Shown piece after piece: positions 1-8,293 of a stretch of DNA of 64,000 nucleotides. The number at the start of each line of letters is the position of its first letter. The first letter of the stretch is position 1. Both the position numbers and the translations under genes were made by a program. This DNA is from Flavobacterium sp. CS20 (GTDB taxonomy: Bacteria; Bacteroidota; Bacteroidia; Flavobacteriales; Flavobacteriaceae), in contig NZ_CP073015.1 in NCBI RefSeq assembly GCF_018080005.1, positions 372,001-436,000 on the forward strand. Reading direction: 5' to 3'. Under the pieces are notes generated by a model. That model saw nothing but the letters and a program-made list of their open reading frames with translations, was not told the origin of the DNA and did no database searches.

Positions 1-434
1 ATACAGGAATTGATCAAGGGATAAAATTATTAGGCAAAAAATACAATTTAGGTAAAATTCAGAAAGCACTAGAAATCGTTGCCCCTTCATTATTCGATAT
101 TACGACTAAAGATGGAATCCAAATAGTTAGTTTAAATAAAGATAGTGAAAAGATAATATTAGATATTGTAGGTAACTCACTAACTAAAAAAGGAGAAAAA
201 TTACTCCAAAATACTGACATTGAATTACCAAAAGTAAAACTATCATCAGATTTAAGTGCTAAAATAGTTTCTGATATTATAATCAAAAATATAAAAATAC
301 AACTAGTAAAAGATTCTCAAAATAAAATTAAAGATAATATCAAAGAAGATATTAGAGATGATAAAAAAGTGAAAAATGATGCAATACCCAAAAACAATAG
401 AAGGATTAAAAAAGATAAACTAAAAGAATCTTGA
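1..434 (+). CDS. Unknown protein, 3' part only (runs off the left edge)
   Basis: An open frame enters from the left edge in the frame of position 3 and stops at TGA 432-434, giving about 143 residues with no start codon in the window. I do not recognise the family. The visible part alternates hydrophobic and charged residues. Its last 45 residues are very rich in Lys, Asp and Asn and end in RIKKDKLKES, so they are probably a disordered, basic tail. Its stop lies one base before the ATG of the next gene, so the two are probably co-transcribed. No signal peptide can be judged because the N-terminus is missing. The reading frame is supported by its length and by the tight junction with the next gene, not by homology. 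Confidence 0.55.
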   Translation, partial: TGIDQGIKLLGKKYNLGKIQKALEIVAPSLFDITTKDGIQIVSLNKDSEKIILDIVGNSLTKKGEKLLQNTDIELPKVKLSSDLSAKIVSDIIIKNIKIQLVKDSQNKIKDNIKEDIRDDKKVKNDAIPKNNRRIKKDKLKES

Positions 435-435
435 A

Positions 436-654
436 ATGAACTCTACTTTAAAAAAATATCTAAAAAGTTTTCTGAAATATATTCTGGGAATATCCGTAGT
501 AATATTATTAATATTGAGTTTCTATTTAATTACAACATTAATATTTTATGACCAAGAAATACATGAAATTAATGTAAATGGAATGATTATGATTTTTTTA
601 ATCCCAGTTTTCACGATTTTCATATCAAAATATTTTTTAAAAAAACTAAAATAA
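436..654 (+). CDS. Small two-helix membrane protein, unknown function
   Basis: This is a 72-residue protein starting at ATG 436, one base after the stop of the upstream partial gene. It has a basic N-terminus (MNSTLKKYLKS), a first hydrophobic segment at about residues 14-37 and a second at about 50-68, and it ends in Lys residues (KKLK). That pattern suggests a two-span inner-membrane protein with both ends in the cytoplasm by the positive-inside rule. No family is recognised. Coupling with the preceding gene suggests a shared function, but both are uncharacterised. The gene is short, and a chance open frame is possible, though two well-formed hydrophobic helices make that less likely. Confidence 0.5.
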   Translation: MNSTLKKYLKSFLKYILGISVVILLILSFYLITTLIFYDQEIHEINVNGMIMIFLIPVFTIFISKYFLKKLK

Positions 655-689
655 CACATAATAACAGGCAGTTACTTTAATTAACCCGC

Positions 690-754
690 TAGCGCTCGTT
701 TGCAACGAGTGCTATTCAAGCCCAAAAACAAGATATTGCGGACTTGCAGTCCGC
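690..754. repeat. Twin REP-like hairpins with TGC loops
   Basis: Two palindromes lie 23 bases apart. The first (690-714) pairs up to 11 bp with one G-T, with the core CTCGTT/AACGAG closing a TGC loop. The second (738-754) is a perfect 7-bp stem, GCGGACT/AGTCCGC, also closing a TGC loop. Paired G+C-rich hairpins in an A+T-rich intergenic space, sharing the same loop, resemble REP/REPIN elements mobilised by Y1-type transposases. No such transposase is in the window. Confidence 0.6.
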
Positions 755-819
755 GCCACATTAATTTTGTATAAGATTATAGCCACTAAAGGAATTACTC
801 AGATGAGAAAAAACTCTCA

Positions 820-962
820 AACAACAGAAACAATAGCATCCATAGCAACAACAGCAACAATAGAAACAACAGAAACAACAGAAACAATAGAAACAATAGC
901 AACAACAGCAACAACAGAAACAACAGAAACAACAGAATCAATAGAAACAATAGCATCCATAG
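820..962 (+). repeat. ACA/GAA low-complexity tandem repeat (9-bp units)
   Basis: About 140 bp are built from the triplets ACA, GAA, ATA and GCA in 9-bp units such as ACAACAGAA and ACAATAGAA. The 15-mer CAATAGCATCCATAG occurs near both ends (831-845 and 948-962). Because the unit length is a multiple of three, a frame stays open from a TTG at 767 to 1054 and would encode a Thr/Glu/Ile repeat, but I see no sign that it is translated. The tract lies just upstream of the acyl-CoA carboxylase gene and could vary in length by slippage. Confidence 0.75.
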
Positions 963-1044
963 TTTCAACATTTATCAAAACTTTTTTACCCAAATACTAC
1001 AAGCTTTTCGTATTTTCGTTTCCAAACCAATTAAGCTTTTCTAA

Positions 1045-2688
1045 ATGGATATGAAATTCAATAAAAACGAAGACTACAATAAACTTCTCGTTTCTGATTT
1101 AAACTCTAAATTGAAAAAAATCTACCTTGGTGGTGGAGAAAAAAAGATAGAAAAACACCACGGCAAAGGCAAATTAACTGCACGAGAACGCATTGATTAT
1201 TTAGTTGATAATCCTAAAGATACGATTGAAATTGGAGCTTTTGCAGGAGATGGCATGTATCAAGAATACGGCGGTTGCCCTGGCGGTGGCGTGGTGGTTA
1301 AAATTGCAAAAGTCTCTGGTAAAAAAGTGATTGTTGTGGCTAATGATGCCACGGTTAAAGCTGGTGCTTGGTTTCCCATTACTGGAAAGAAAAACCTACG
1401 AGCACAAGAAATTTCTATAGAAAACCGATTGCCAATTATTTATCTTGTGGATAGTGCTGGTGTATTTTTACCTATGCAAGACGAAATTTTTCCTGATAAA
1501 GAACATTTTGGGCGAATATTTAGAAACAACGCCATTATGAGTAGTATGGGCATAACTCAAATTCTTGCAGTTATGGGCAGTTGTGTGGCTGGTGGTGCTT
1601 ATTTGCCTATCATGAGTGACGAAGCTTTGATTGTGAAAGAAACAGGAAGTATCTTCTTAGCGGGAAGTTATTTGGTAAAAGCTGCTATTGGTGAGAGTAT
1701 TGATAATGAAAGTCTTGGCGGTGCTACAACCCATTGTGAAGTCAGTGGTGTAACCGATTATAAGGCAGAAAACGACAAAGACGCTTTAGACAAAATCAAA
1801 AATATTGTCGATAAAATAGGCGAGTTTGATAAAGCTGGTTTTAATAGAAAAGCATCCAAAAAACCTAAAGAAAATCCAGATGATATATTTGGATTATTAC
1901 CAGCCAAACGAAGTGATCAATATGATATGAAGCCGATTATTGAACGATTGGTTGATAATTCTGAATTTGAAGAATACAAAGCTGGCTACGGTCAAACCAT
2001 CATTACGGGTTATGCCAGAATAGACGGTTGGGCGGTTGGTATTGTTGCCAATCAACGCAAAATAGTCAAAACCACCAAAGCCAAAACCAAACCCAGTGAA
2101 ATGCAATTTGGTGGTGTGATTTACAGCGATTCAGCTGATAAAGCTACGCGGTTCATTGCCAATTGCAATCAAAAGAAAATTCCACTCGTATTTTTACAAG
2201 ATGTTACAGGATTTATGGTCGGCAGTAAAAGTGAACACGGTGGCATCATCAAAGATGGAGCTAAAATGGTCAATGCAGTAAGTAACTCAGTTGTACCAAA
2301 ATTTACGGTAATTATTGGTAACTCCTATGGTGCTGGCAATTATGCCATGTGTGGAAAAGCTTACGATCCGAGGCTAATTGTGGCTTGGCCAAGTGCAGAA
2401 TTGGCGGTTATGGGCGGAAATTCCGCCGCTAAAGTGTTGTTGCAAATTGAGACTTCTAGACTCAAAGCCAAAGGCGAAAAAATCACAGAAGCCAAAGAAA
2501 AAGAACTATACGATAAAATCAAAAATAATTACGACAGACAAACCAGTCCTTATTATGCCGCCGCAAGACTTTGGACAGATGCAGTGATTAATCCATTAGA
2601 TACCAGAAAGTGGATTTCAAATGGAATTGAAATTGCTAATCACGCTCCTATAACTAAGAATTTTAATTTGGGTGTAATACAAACCTAA
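1045..2688 (+). CDS. Acyl-CoA carboxylase, beta (carboxyltransferase) subunit
   Basis: This 547-residue protein belongs to the biotin-dependent carboxyltransferase family (PccB/MccB/AccD type). Such subunits transfer CO2 from carboxybiotin to an acyl-CoA in the cytoplasm. It has the usual tandem crotonase-like layout. In the N-terminal half, residues about 165-190 (SSMGITQILAVMGSCVAGGA) form one oxyanion-hole region. In the C-terminal half, the GNSYGAGNYAM segment at about residues 427-437 forms the other. The EHFGRIF stretch is typical of methylcrotonoyl-CoA carboxylase beta subunits, so branched-chain acyl-CoA is as likely a substrate as propionyl-CoA. No biotin carboxylase/BCCP subunit is nearby. 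Starts at ATG 1045 or 1051 are both possible. Its length is normal for the family and the frame is intact. Confidence 0.9.
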   Translation: MDMKFNKNEDYNKLLVSDLNSKLKKIYLGGGEKKIEKHHGKGKLTARERIDYLVDNPKDTIEIGAFAGDGMYQEYGGCPGGGVVVKIAKVSGKKVIVVANDATVKAGAWFPITGKKNLRAQEISIENRLPIIYLVDSAGVFLPMQDEIFPDKEHFGRIFRNNAIMSSMGITQILAVMGSCVAGGAYLPIMSDEALIVKETGSIFLAGSYLVKAAIGESIDNESLGGATTHCEVSGVTDYKAENDKDALDKIKNIVDKIGEFDKAGFNRKASKKPKENPDDIFGLLPAKRSDQYDMKPIIERLVDNSEFEEYKAGYGQTIITGYARIDGWAVGIVANQRKIVKTTKAKTKPSEMQFGGVIYSDSADKATRFIANCNQKKIPLVFLQDVTGFMVGSKSEHGGIIKDGAKMVNAVSNSVVPKFTVIIGNSYGAGNYAMCGKAYDPRLIVAWPSAELAVMGGNSAAKVLLQIETSRLKAKGEKITEAKEKELYDKIKNNYDRQTSPYYAAARLWTDAVINPLDTRKWISNGIEIANHAPITKNFNLGVIQT

Positions 2689-2712
2689 CTCAAATCACAA
2701 ATTTTATTAAAA

Positions 2713-2903
2713 TAACGTGAGTTCGATATAAATTCCAATAAAATACAGATATTTAATCATTTGTCCGATAGAGCGAAGCATGAGCGACGAGACATCTCAG
2801 TAGGATGAGATTTCTCCTCTTTCTTCGTTCGAAATGACAAAATTTGCTTACAAAAAGATGTAATCATATGATTTACAGATTTCAACAAATCGAACTCACG
2901 TTA
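2713..2903. mobile_element. MITE-like element with 15-bp terminal inverted repeats
   Basis: The 15-mer TAACGTGAGTTCGAT at 2713-2727 is repeated perfectly in inverse orientation at 2889-2903, enclosing 191 bp without a gene. If the outer TA is a target duplication, the terminal repeat itself is 13 bp. Inside is a second nested palindrome, about 2760-2842, bounded by TTTGTC and GACAAA. It contains ATCTCA...TGAGAT and the sequence TTCGTTCGAAATGAC. The right half recurs at 35031-35100, and a degenerate end at 3051-3073. It looks like a small non-autonomous repeat; the mobilising enzyme is unknown. Confidence 0.6.
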
Positions 2904-3050
2904 AAATAAAGTTGGTATGACCAATAAAATTTAATTCAGCCAATAAGATTTTTAACTTAAAGTCTAATTTGTTTACTCTCGAAACTTCAGGATTCTTCGT
3001 TTTACTCCGAAAGATTACTCAATTGACGGCTATATTTAATTGAGTTACTT

Positions 3051-3073
3051 AAATCGAACTCCGTTAAAATAAA
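3051..3073. repeat. Degenerate copy of the MITE-like terminus
   Basis: The 23 bases at 3051-3073 match the right end of the element at about 2888-2911, apart from one missing and one changed base near the CTCACG core (here CTCCG). It ends 12 bases before the proposed ssrA promoter. It may be a second, decayed insertion or the outer end of a larger composite. Confidence 0.45.
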
Positions 3074-3085
3074 TCTAAGTCCTAA

Positions 3086-3114
3086 TTGATATATAGATAT
3101 TATCCTTACTTTTG
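3086..3114 (+). promoter_or_regulatory. Probable ssrA promoter (TTG-N18-TAnnTTTG)
   Basis: TTG at 3086-3088 and TACTTTTG at 3107-3114 are 18 bases apart, fitting the Flavobacteriia sigma-A consensus (TTG, 17-23 bases, TAnnTTTG). Transcription would begin near 3121. That leaves a leader of about 55 nt before the mature tmRNA 5' end, which RNase P would remove. Confidence 0.5.
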
Positions 3115-3175
3115 TAGGCTGATTTTGATTGAAATTAAAAATCAATTTAAGTTCATTGATATTACGTAAAAAAAT

Positions 3176-3571
3176 GGGGTCGATTTGGTTTTGACAGCAA
3201 GACTTATCGAAGAGTAAGCACGTCGAGCTTTGTAACATGGCTCGTAAATCTCATGTTTCATCCTTTTTTAAACGGCGAGAATAACTACGCCTTAGTCGCG
3301 TAATCTGAATCACAGTAGGATACGCTTAATCTCGACAAGGTCGAGAGCTAAGATGTCTCTGGAAAGCCTTGATTTGCGGCGTTCCATCAAGAGGCACCGG
3401 TAAAGTAAATCTAGATATGGCAACGTCTCGATGCCATATTGAAATTTTAGAGACTAGGTATAAAGTAGGTTGTTTCTTGCCAGTTTTATACCGAAAATCA
3501 AGTTGAAACTAAGCGTGTAGAAAACTGTTTGGTAACTTGTTTGGACGGGAGTTCGAGTCTCCCCGACTCCA
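3176..3571 (+). ncRNA. ssrA: tmRNA (transfer-messenger RNA)
   Basis: tmRNA rescues stalled ribosomes by acting first as an alanyl-tRNA and then as an mRNA for a degradation tag. The 5' GGGGTCG pairs with the 3' CGACTCC to form the acceptor stem, with one G-T pair, followed by discriminator A at 3571. The T arm is seen just before it (GTTCGAGTC). CCA is not encoded and must be added. The tag frame is visible at 3271-3303 and reads NGENNYALVA then TAA, matching the GENNYALAA-type tags of Bacteroidota except for Val before the last Ala. The exact resume codon (AAC or GGC) is not certain. The length of about 396 nt is typical. Confidence 0.95.
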
Positions 3572-3908
3572 CAAATATAAAATTTAACTGATTGTAAAAT
3601 AATTGATTAGTTTTTTTGCTCAACTATAGCATATAAAAAAGCTTTTTTATGGTGTTTAAAAACAGAACAAATTTTAATGTATAGCCAGCAAAACAGTTGG
3701 GTTATTTGACCAATACTTGCCTTAACGTTATCACTGTTTATAAATAAATTGCAAAAGCAACCCAATTTGCCTAAGGGTAACGTTTTTTCATTTGCGTTAT
3801 CGTTATTTTTTTAAAATTGAAAATATAAAACCGTTATCTGTAAATAAAATAATCCGTTGTTTCAAAATGGTATTCAAATAGTATTTATCTTCGTAAAAAA
3901 TAAATTTG
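3572..3908. other. Gene-free spacer between ssrA and mscS
   Basis: About 337 bp of A+T-rich sequence with no credible coding frame. It holds a perfect 18-bp palindrome at 3633-3650 and scattered short GTTATC-type motifs. No promoter with both boxes was found for the mscS gene. Confidence 0.6.
3633..3650 (+). terminator. A/T palindrome, possible ssrA terminator
   Basis: A6-GC-T6 flanked by AT on each side makes a perfect 18-bp palindrome about 60 bases after tmRNA. It could end ssrA transcription as a weak hairpin with a U run. It has no G+C-rich stem, so the call is tentative. Confidence 0.35.
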
Positions 3909-4769
3909 ATGAGTGAATTTTTAAGCCAAATAATAGAAAAAATACTCGAATTTGGACAACCTATTGTCATTATTATAATTACACTTGCCTTAGGATTGAT
4001 TTTTAATCGATTTTATTTTAGCTTGTTTAAAAGAAGATCGATTTATTTAAAAAACGATCCAACCAAATACAATTTCCTAGGACATTTATTGACAGCTTTA
4101 ATTTATATTATAGGTTTTAGTTTGGCGATTATTTCTGTTCCACAGCTCAAGGCTTTAGCAACTTCGCTTCTAGCAGGTGCAAGTATCTTAGCCTTAGGGA
4201 TTACTTTTGCCTCTCAACAAGCTTTATCTAATATAGTTTCAGGTATTTTTATAGTTATATTTAAACCTTTTCGAGTCAATGATAGACTTATAGTAAGAGA
4301 TACGTTGTCTGGTATTGTAGAAGATATTACACTTAGACATACAGTTATAAAAAACTTTGAAAACCGAAGAATTATTATTCCTAATTCAGTGATTAGTAAC
4401 GAAGTATTAATTAATTCAGATTTAAATGATGAAAAAATTTGTCGCTTTTTTGATATGGGTATCAGTTATGATAGTGACATAGATTTAGCCAAAAAAATCA
4501 TATCTGAAGAAGTCAGAAATCATCCCGATTATTTTGATGTCCGATCAGAAGAAGATATAAATAATGGATTGCCTGAAGTTTCAGTGAGAGTTTTGTCTAT
4601 GGGCGATTCTTCTGTCAACATTAGAGCTTGGGTTTGGGCTAAAAACTCTGCTATTTCATTTGGTATGAACTGTGATTTGTTGGAAAGTATAAAAAAACGA
4701 TTTGATAGAGAAGGCGTAGAAATTCCTTTTCCACATCGTACTATCGTGCAAAAAAAACCATTAAATTAA
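3909..4769 (+). CDS. MscS-family mechanosensitive ion channel
   Basis: This 286-residue inner-membrane channel opens under membrane tension to release solutes during hypo-osmotic shock. Three transmembrane segments are visible at about residues 15-35, 60-80 and 85-110. The last is the Gly/Ala-rich pore helix (LLAGASILALGITFASQQAL), followed by the family signature around FKPFRVNDRL and the soluble beta and alpha/beta domains to the C-terminus. The length matches E. coli MscS (286 residues). ATG 3909 is chosen over the TTG one codon upstream. The gene stands alone between ssrA and IS copy A. The family assignment is firm; ion selectivity cannot be read from the sequence. Confidence 0.9.
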   Translation: MSEFLSQIIEKILEFGQPIVIIIITLALGLIFNRFYFSLFKRRSIYLKNDPTKYNFLGHLLTALIYIIGFSLAIISVPQLKALATSLLAGASILALGITFASQQALSNIVSGIFIVIFKPFRVNDRLIVRDTLSGIVEDITLRHTVIKNFENRRIIIPNSVISNEVLINSDLNDEKICRFFDMGISYDSDIDLAKKIISEEVRNHPDYFDVRSEEDINNGLPEVSVRVLSMGDSSVNIRAWVWAKNSAISFGMNCDLLESIKKRFDREGVEIPFPHRTIVQKKPLN

Positions 4770-4914
4770 ATTTATTAGACATTTCTTTTTTGCTTCAATA
4801 ATATGCTTTATTTGTTTTTGAGATGAGAAATTTTGTGAATTCAAATGATATACTTAAGATAATCTAAAACTTTCTTTAATCAAGTAATGTTTTCAACTTT
4901 TTTCTCTTATTTTT

Positions 4915-6300
4915 CATTAGTGTCCGATAAAATATTTTAAAGTGGGATTTCCAATACAGGATTTCCCACTTTTTTATATCTTCATCTTTCGCAAAAAAAA
5001 AGAGATATGAACAAAAGTAAAAATTTCAGCGGTCAACCCATTATCAAACAGGTTTTAAATTTTATTTTACCCAACGATGTTTATCGGACAGCCGAAAAGC
5101 ATAACAGCGACAGATACACTAAAAAGTTCACTACTTATGAGCATTTAGTTACTATGATTTTCACTGTCATTAGTGGTTGTAGCTCGCTTCGTGAAGTATC
5201 GAGTATTATGCTTGCTTGTGAAGGAAAAATCAACCATTTGGGGCTAAAAGATTTCCCAAAGCGAAGCACATTATCTGACGCCAACAGGAGAAGAAGCTCA
5301 TCAGTATTTGCTGATATTTACCATTTACTCTATAAACGTTACCACCGATTTTTGTCGGACAGCAGAACTTATGAACCAGCTGTAAAAGACCTTAAAATTG
5401 TTGATTCATCAACTATAACACTCTTTAGTGACATTCTTAAAGGTGTAGGTAGAAACTCACTCAACGGCAAAAAGAAAGGTGGTATCAAGATGCACACTAT
5501 GATAAATGCTATGGAAGATGTGCCCTGTCTGATAAAGTTCTCAAATGCCGCAACCCATGACCATACCTTTTTAAAGGATCTTGAACTCAAGAAAGGTTCT
5601 TATGTCGTCTTTGATAAAGGTTATGTGGATTATAAACAATACCAAAAATGGACCTTAGAGAATATTTACTTTGTGACCAGACAAAAAGACAATGCCCGTT
5701 ATACAAGCCTTGAAGAGTTTGATATTCCCGACACGGTAGATGATGCTGTCCTAAAGGACGAAAAAATAGAACTCAAAGACAATGACGGTAAGCCATTTTA
5801 CCTTAGAAGAATAGCTTTTTGGTACGATAAACACCAAAAAGTTTATGAGTTCATTACCAACAATTATGAACTTCAGGCAGATAAAATTGCCGAGATCTAC
5901 AAGAACAGGTGGCAAATCGAGACTATGTTCAAACGCCTTAAACAAAACTTCCCGCTAAAGTATTTTCTTGGAGATAATCAAAATGCCATCGAGATACAGA
6001 TATGGGTCAGCTTAATCATACAACTAATAATGCTTGTCATTCAGAGAAAAGCAGAAAGAAAATGGGCATATTCTAATATGATGTCCGTGATACGATATCA
6101 TTTAATGACCTATATTGATTTGTTCAAATTCCTTAAAAATCCAGAAGCAAAATGGGAAGATATTACAACAAAAAATATAGGTCAATTAAGCCTTTTTGAC
6201 CCATAAGGAGGTTCTATTTTTAAAATACTAAAGCTACACAGTGAAATTAGGCGATACAAAAGATTTTTTTAGTAATTTAGATTTTTATCGGACAACAATG
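4915..6300 (+). mobile_element. IS4-family insertion sequence, copy A (complete)
   Basis: The 1386-bp element has imperfect terminal inverted repeats: CATTAGTGTCCGATAAAA on the left and the reverse complement of CATTGTTGTCCGATAAAA on the right. It is flanked by a perfect 9-bp target duplication, CTTATTTTT, at 4906-4914 and 6301-6309. It carries one transposase gene. Copy B at 31228-32612 is nearly identical and inverted. Boundaries were set by where the two copies stop matching and by both copies having their own perfect 9-bp duplications. Confidence 0.95.
5007..6206 (+). CDS. IS4-family transposase (DUF4372 plus DDE domain), intact
   Basis: This 399-residue transposase moves the element by a DDE cut-and-paste mechanism. 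The N-terminal part (about residues 5-75) fits DUF4372, the DNA-binding region typical of this IS4 group. The DDE domain follows, with the first Asp in LKIVDSSTITLF at about residue 132 and the second in VVFDKGYVDY at about residue 200. The IS4 YREK signature is visible as YKNRWQIETMFKRLKQ at about residues 299-314, containing the catalytic Glu. The frame is intact, unlike copy B, which has lost one T of the run at 5816-5820. It starts at ATG 5007 in a short leader after the left repeat. The copy is probably active. Confidence 0.93.
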   Translation: MNKSKNFSGQPIIKQVLNFILPNDVYRTAEKHNSDRYTKKFTTYEHLVTMIFTVISGCSSLREVSSIMLACEGKINHLGLKDFPKRSTLSDANRRRSSSVFADIYHLLYKRYHRFLSDSRTYEPAVKDLKIVDSSTITLFSDILKGVGRNSLNGKKKGGIKMHTMINAMEDVPCLIKFSNAATHDHTFLKDLELKKGSYVVFDKGYVDYKQYQKWTLENIYFVTRQKDNARYTSLEEFDIPDTVDDAVLKDEKIELKDNDGKPFYLRRIAFWYDKHQKVYEFITNNYELQADKIAEIYKNRWQIETMFKRLKQNFPLKYFLGDNQNAIEIQIWVSLIIQLIMLVIQRKAERKWAYSNMMSVIRYHLMTYIDLFKFLKNPEAKWEDITTKNIGQLSLFDP

Positions 6301-6330
6301 CTTATTTTTATAATATAAAATCATACCACA

Positions 6331-6696
6331 ATGCTTAAAACACTAATAATCGGTGCATCCGATAAACCACAACGCTATGCTTATAAAGCTTTAAAACTTC
6401 TTCAAAAAAATAACCACGAAGTTCTTGCTTTAGGAAAACGGCAAATGAATATTGATGGAGTTGAAGTGCATCTTGGTAAACCTGATTTTTCTGATATACA
6501 CACCGTTACACTTTATCTTAATGCTAAAAATCAAGAAGAATATTATGATTATATCATTAGTTTAAAACCTAAACGAGTTATTTTTAATCCTGGCACCGAA
6601 AACCCCGATTTTCAGAAAAAACTTAATTCTGAAAATATAGAAGTTGTAGAAGCTTGCACTTTAGTTTTGTTATCGACGAATCAATATGAGACCTAA
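6331..6696 (+). CDS. CoA-binding domain protein (YccU-like)
   Basis: This 121-residue single-domain protein has the Rossmann-like fold of the CoA_binding_2 family. The nucleotide loop is near the N-terminus (IIGASDKPQRYAYKA, residues 6-20), and the conserved NPGTEN segment lies at about residues 90-95. Such proteins resemble the CoA-binding part of succinyl-CoA synthetase alpha and have no agreed function. The ATG at 6331 is only 31 bases from the right end of IS copy A, so the insertion may have replaced or separated its promoter. Its 3' end overlaps the convergent symporter gene by 27 bases. Its length is normal for the family. Confidence 0.82.
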   Translation: MLKTLIIGASDKPQRYAYKALKLLQKNNHEVLALGKRQMNIDGVEVHLGKPDFSDIHTVTLYLNAKNQEEYYDYIISLKPKRVIFNPGTENPDFQKKLNSENIEVVEACTLVLLSTNQYET

Positions 6697-8111
6697 AAAG
6701 GTCAATAACCCATTGAGAATTAAGATAAAAAAGCCAAATTCAAAGCCAAACCAATTTAAAGCGTTAACGCTAATAATGTAGGATAGAATAGGAGAAAGTA
6801 TTGCTACAACTGGCACTAAACGGTCTTTGATTTTAAACTTTGTAAACATTCCAAAAGCATATAAACCCAATAGCGGAATATAGGTGTATCCAGCAAAAAC
6901 AAAGAGTTTGTTAATCACACTTTTATCATTTATGGCATATTGAAAAATCAACATCACAAGTATCAATACTATAGAAATAACAATATGTGTCAACTTTCTA
7001 ATTTTGATTTGTTGAGATTTGGGATAGCGATTTTCTATATCTAAAATATCTATACTGAATGAGGTTGTTAAAGATGTTAAGGCACTGTCAGCACTGGAAT
7101 ATGCGGCTACGCAATGAGACCTAACAAAAAGAAAATAGCCACAGCCAAACCTAAATCGCCTTGCATAGCAATGGCGGGAAACAAATCGTCTTTTTTAGCT
7201 GTGATGCCATTTATTTCTGCATAATTTGTCAACAACAAACCTAAAAATAAAAACAGAAAATTGGCAATAGTTAAAATGATAGTAAATGAAAAAATGTTTT
7301 TTTGGGCGTCTTTTAAATTTCTACACGTTAGATTTTTTTGCATCATATCTTGATCAAGTCCAGTCATAACAATAGTGATAAACGCACCCGATATAAATTG
7401 TTTAAAAAAGAAATCACTAGAACGCCAATCGTCAAAAAAGAAAATTTTGGCTTGTGTGTTTTTACTCAGATAAGTTGGAATTTCAGCTATTGAAATATTA
7501 AGATTCTGTAGAAGAAGAGCAATCGAAATACATAGAGCCAGTAACATAAACAAAGTTTGCAAACTATCGGTCCAAACAATGGTTTTGATGCCACTTCTAA
7601 AAGTATAGACCCAAATCAATAAAATGGTAATCGTTACGGTAACGTAAAAAGGAATGCCAAGGTTATCAAACACAATCAGTTGCAAAACTCCAGCCACTAA
7701 AAACAACCTAAAACTTGACCCAACAATTCGGGATAGCAAAAAGAAAGATGCTCCAGTTTTATAAGTATAAAAACCAAATCTTTGGTCGAGATAGGTGTAA
7801 ATTGATGTTAAGTTTAATCTGTAATACAATGGCATCAACACTAAACTTATCACGGCATAACCTAAAGTATAGCCTAAAACCACCTGAAAATAGCTAAATG
7901 CTGAAAACTCTACAGTGCCAGGGATTGAAATAAATGTTATGCCACTTAATGACGCTCCTATCATTCCAAAAGCAACTAAATACCAAGGCGATTTGTTATT
8001 GGCTTTAAAAAACTCGGCGTTGCTACCTGTTTTATTGGTCAAGAATGAAATACCAATTAAAACCACAAAATAGGAAACAATAAGTAATAAAATAAAAGTC
8101 GGACTTAACAT
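6670..8111 (-). CDS. Sodium:solute symporter (SSS family), frame broken near 7107
   Basis: The product is a multi-span inner-membrane carrier that uses a sodium gradient to import a solute. The first 334 codons (8111 down to 7107) show the SSS pattern of many hydrophobic helices, with the early GASLSGITFISIPG motif at about residues 53-66. The frame then hits TAG at 7107-7109, inside what should be the family motif GLIAAAYSSADSAL. The rest continues in another frame to 6670 and includes SSADSALTSLTTSF and further helices. A net indel (one base missing or two extra) at about 7105-7113 explains it. The repaired product is about 480 residues, near the usual length. The substrate cannot be assigned; sugars, myo-inositol and sialic acid are all possible. 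Confidence 0.85.
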
Positions 8112-8293
8112 CTATAAAAATTGTGCTGGCAAATTTAGGAATAAAAAAATCACACGAAATGAACTCATGTGATTTTTCCATAAATAAGAGATTAGATATA
8201 ATTTAGCAAGCATAAAATTTATACATTTTGATATCAAATTATCTTTAAAATGTTAACAAAAAACAGACAGCGTTTAAATTACATTTCCTATAT

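Noticed and set aside
820..962. CRISPR array
   Set aside because: The repeats are short 9-bp triplet units without spacers, and no cas genes are present.
767..1054. Thr/Glu/Ile-repeat open frame as a protein gene
   Set aside because: It starts with TTG inside an unrelated spacer, consists mainly of a triplet microsatellite that stays open by construction, and runs into the carboxylase start.
3541..3571. A separate tRNA gene suggested by GTTCGAGTC and an acceptor-like 3' end
   Set aside because: It is the tRNA-like 3' part of tmRNA, pairing with the 5' end at 3176.
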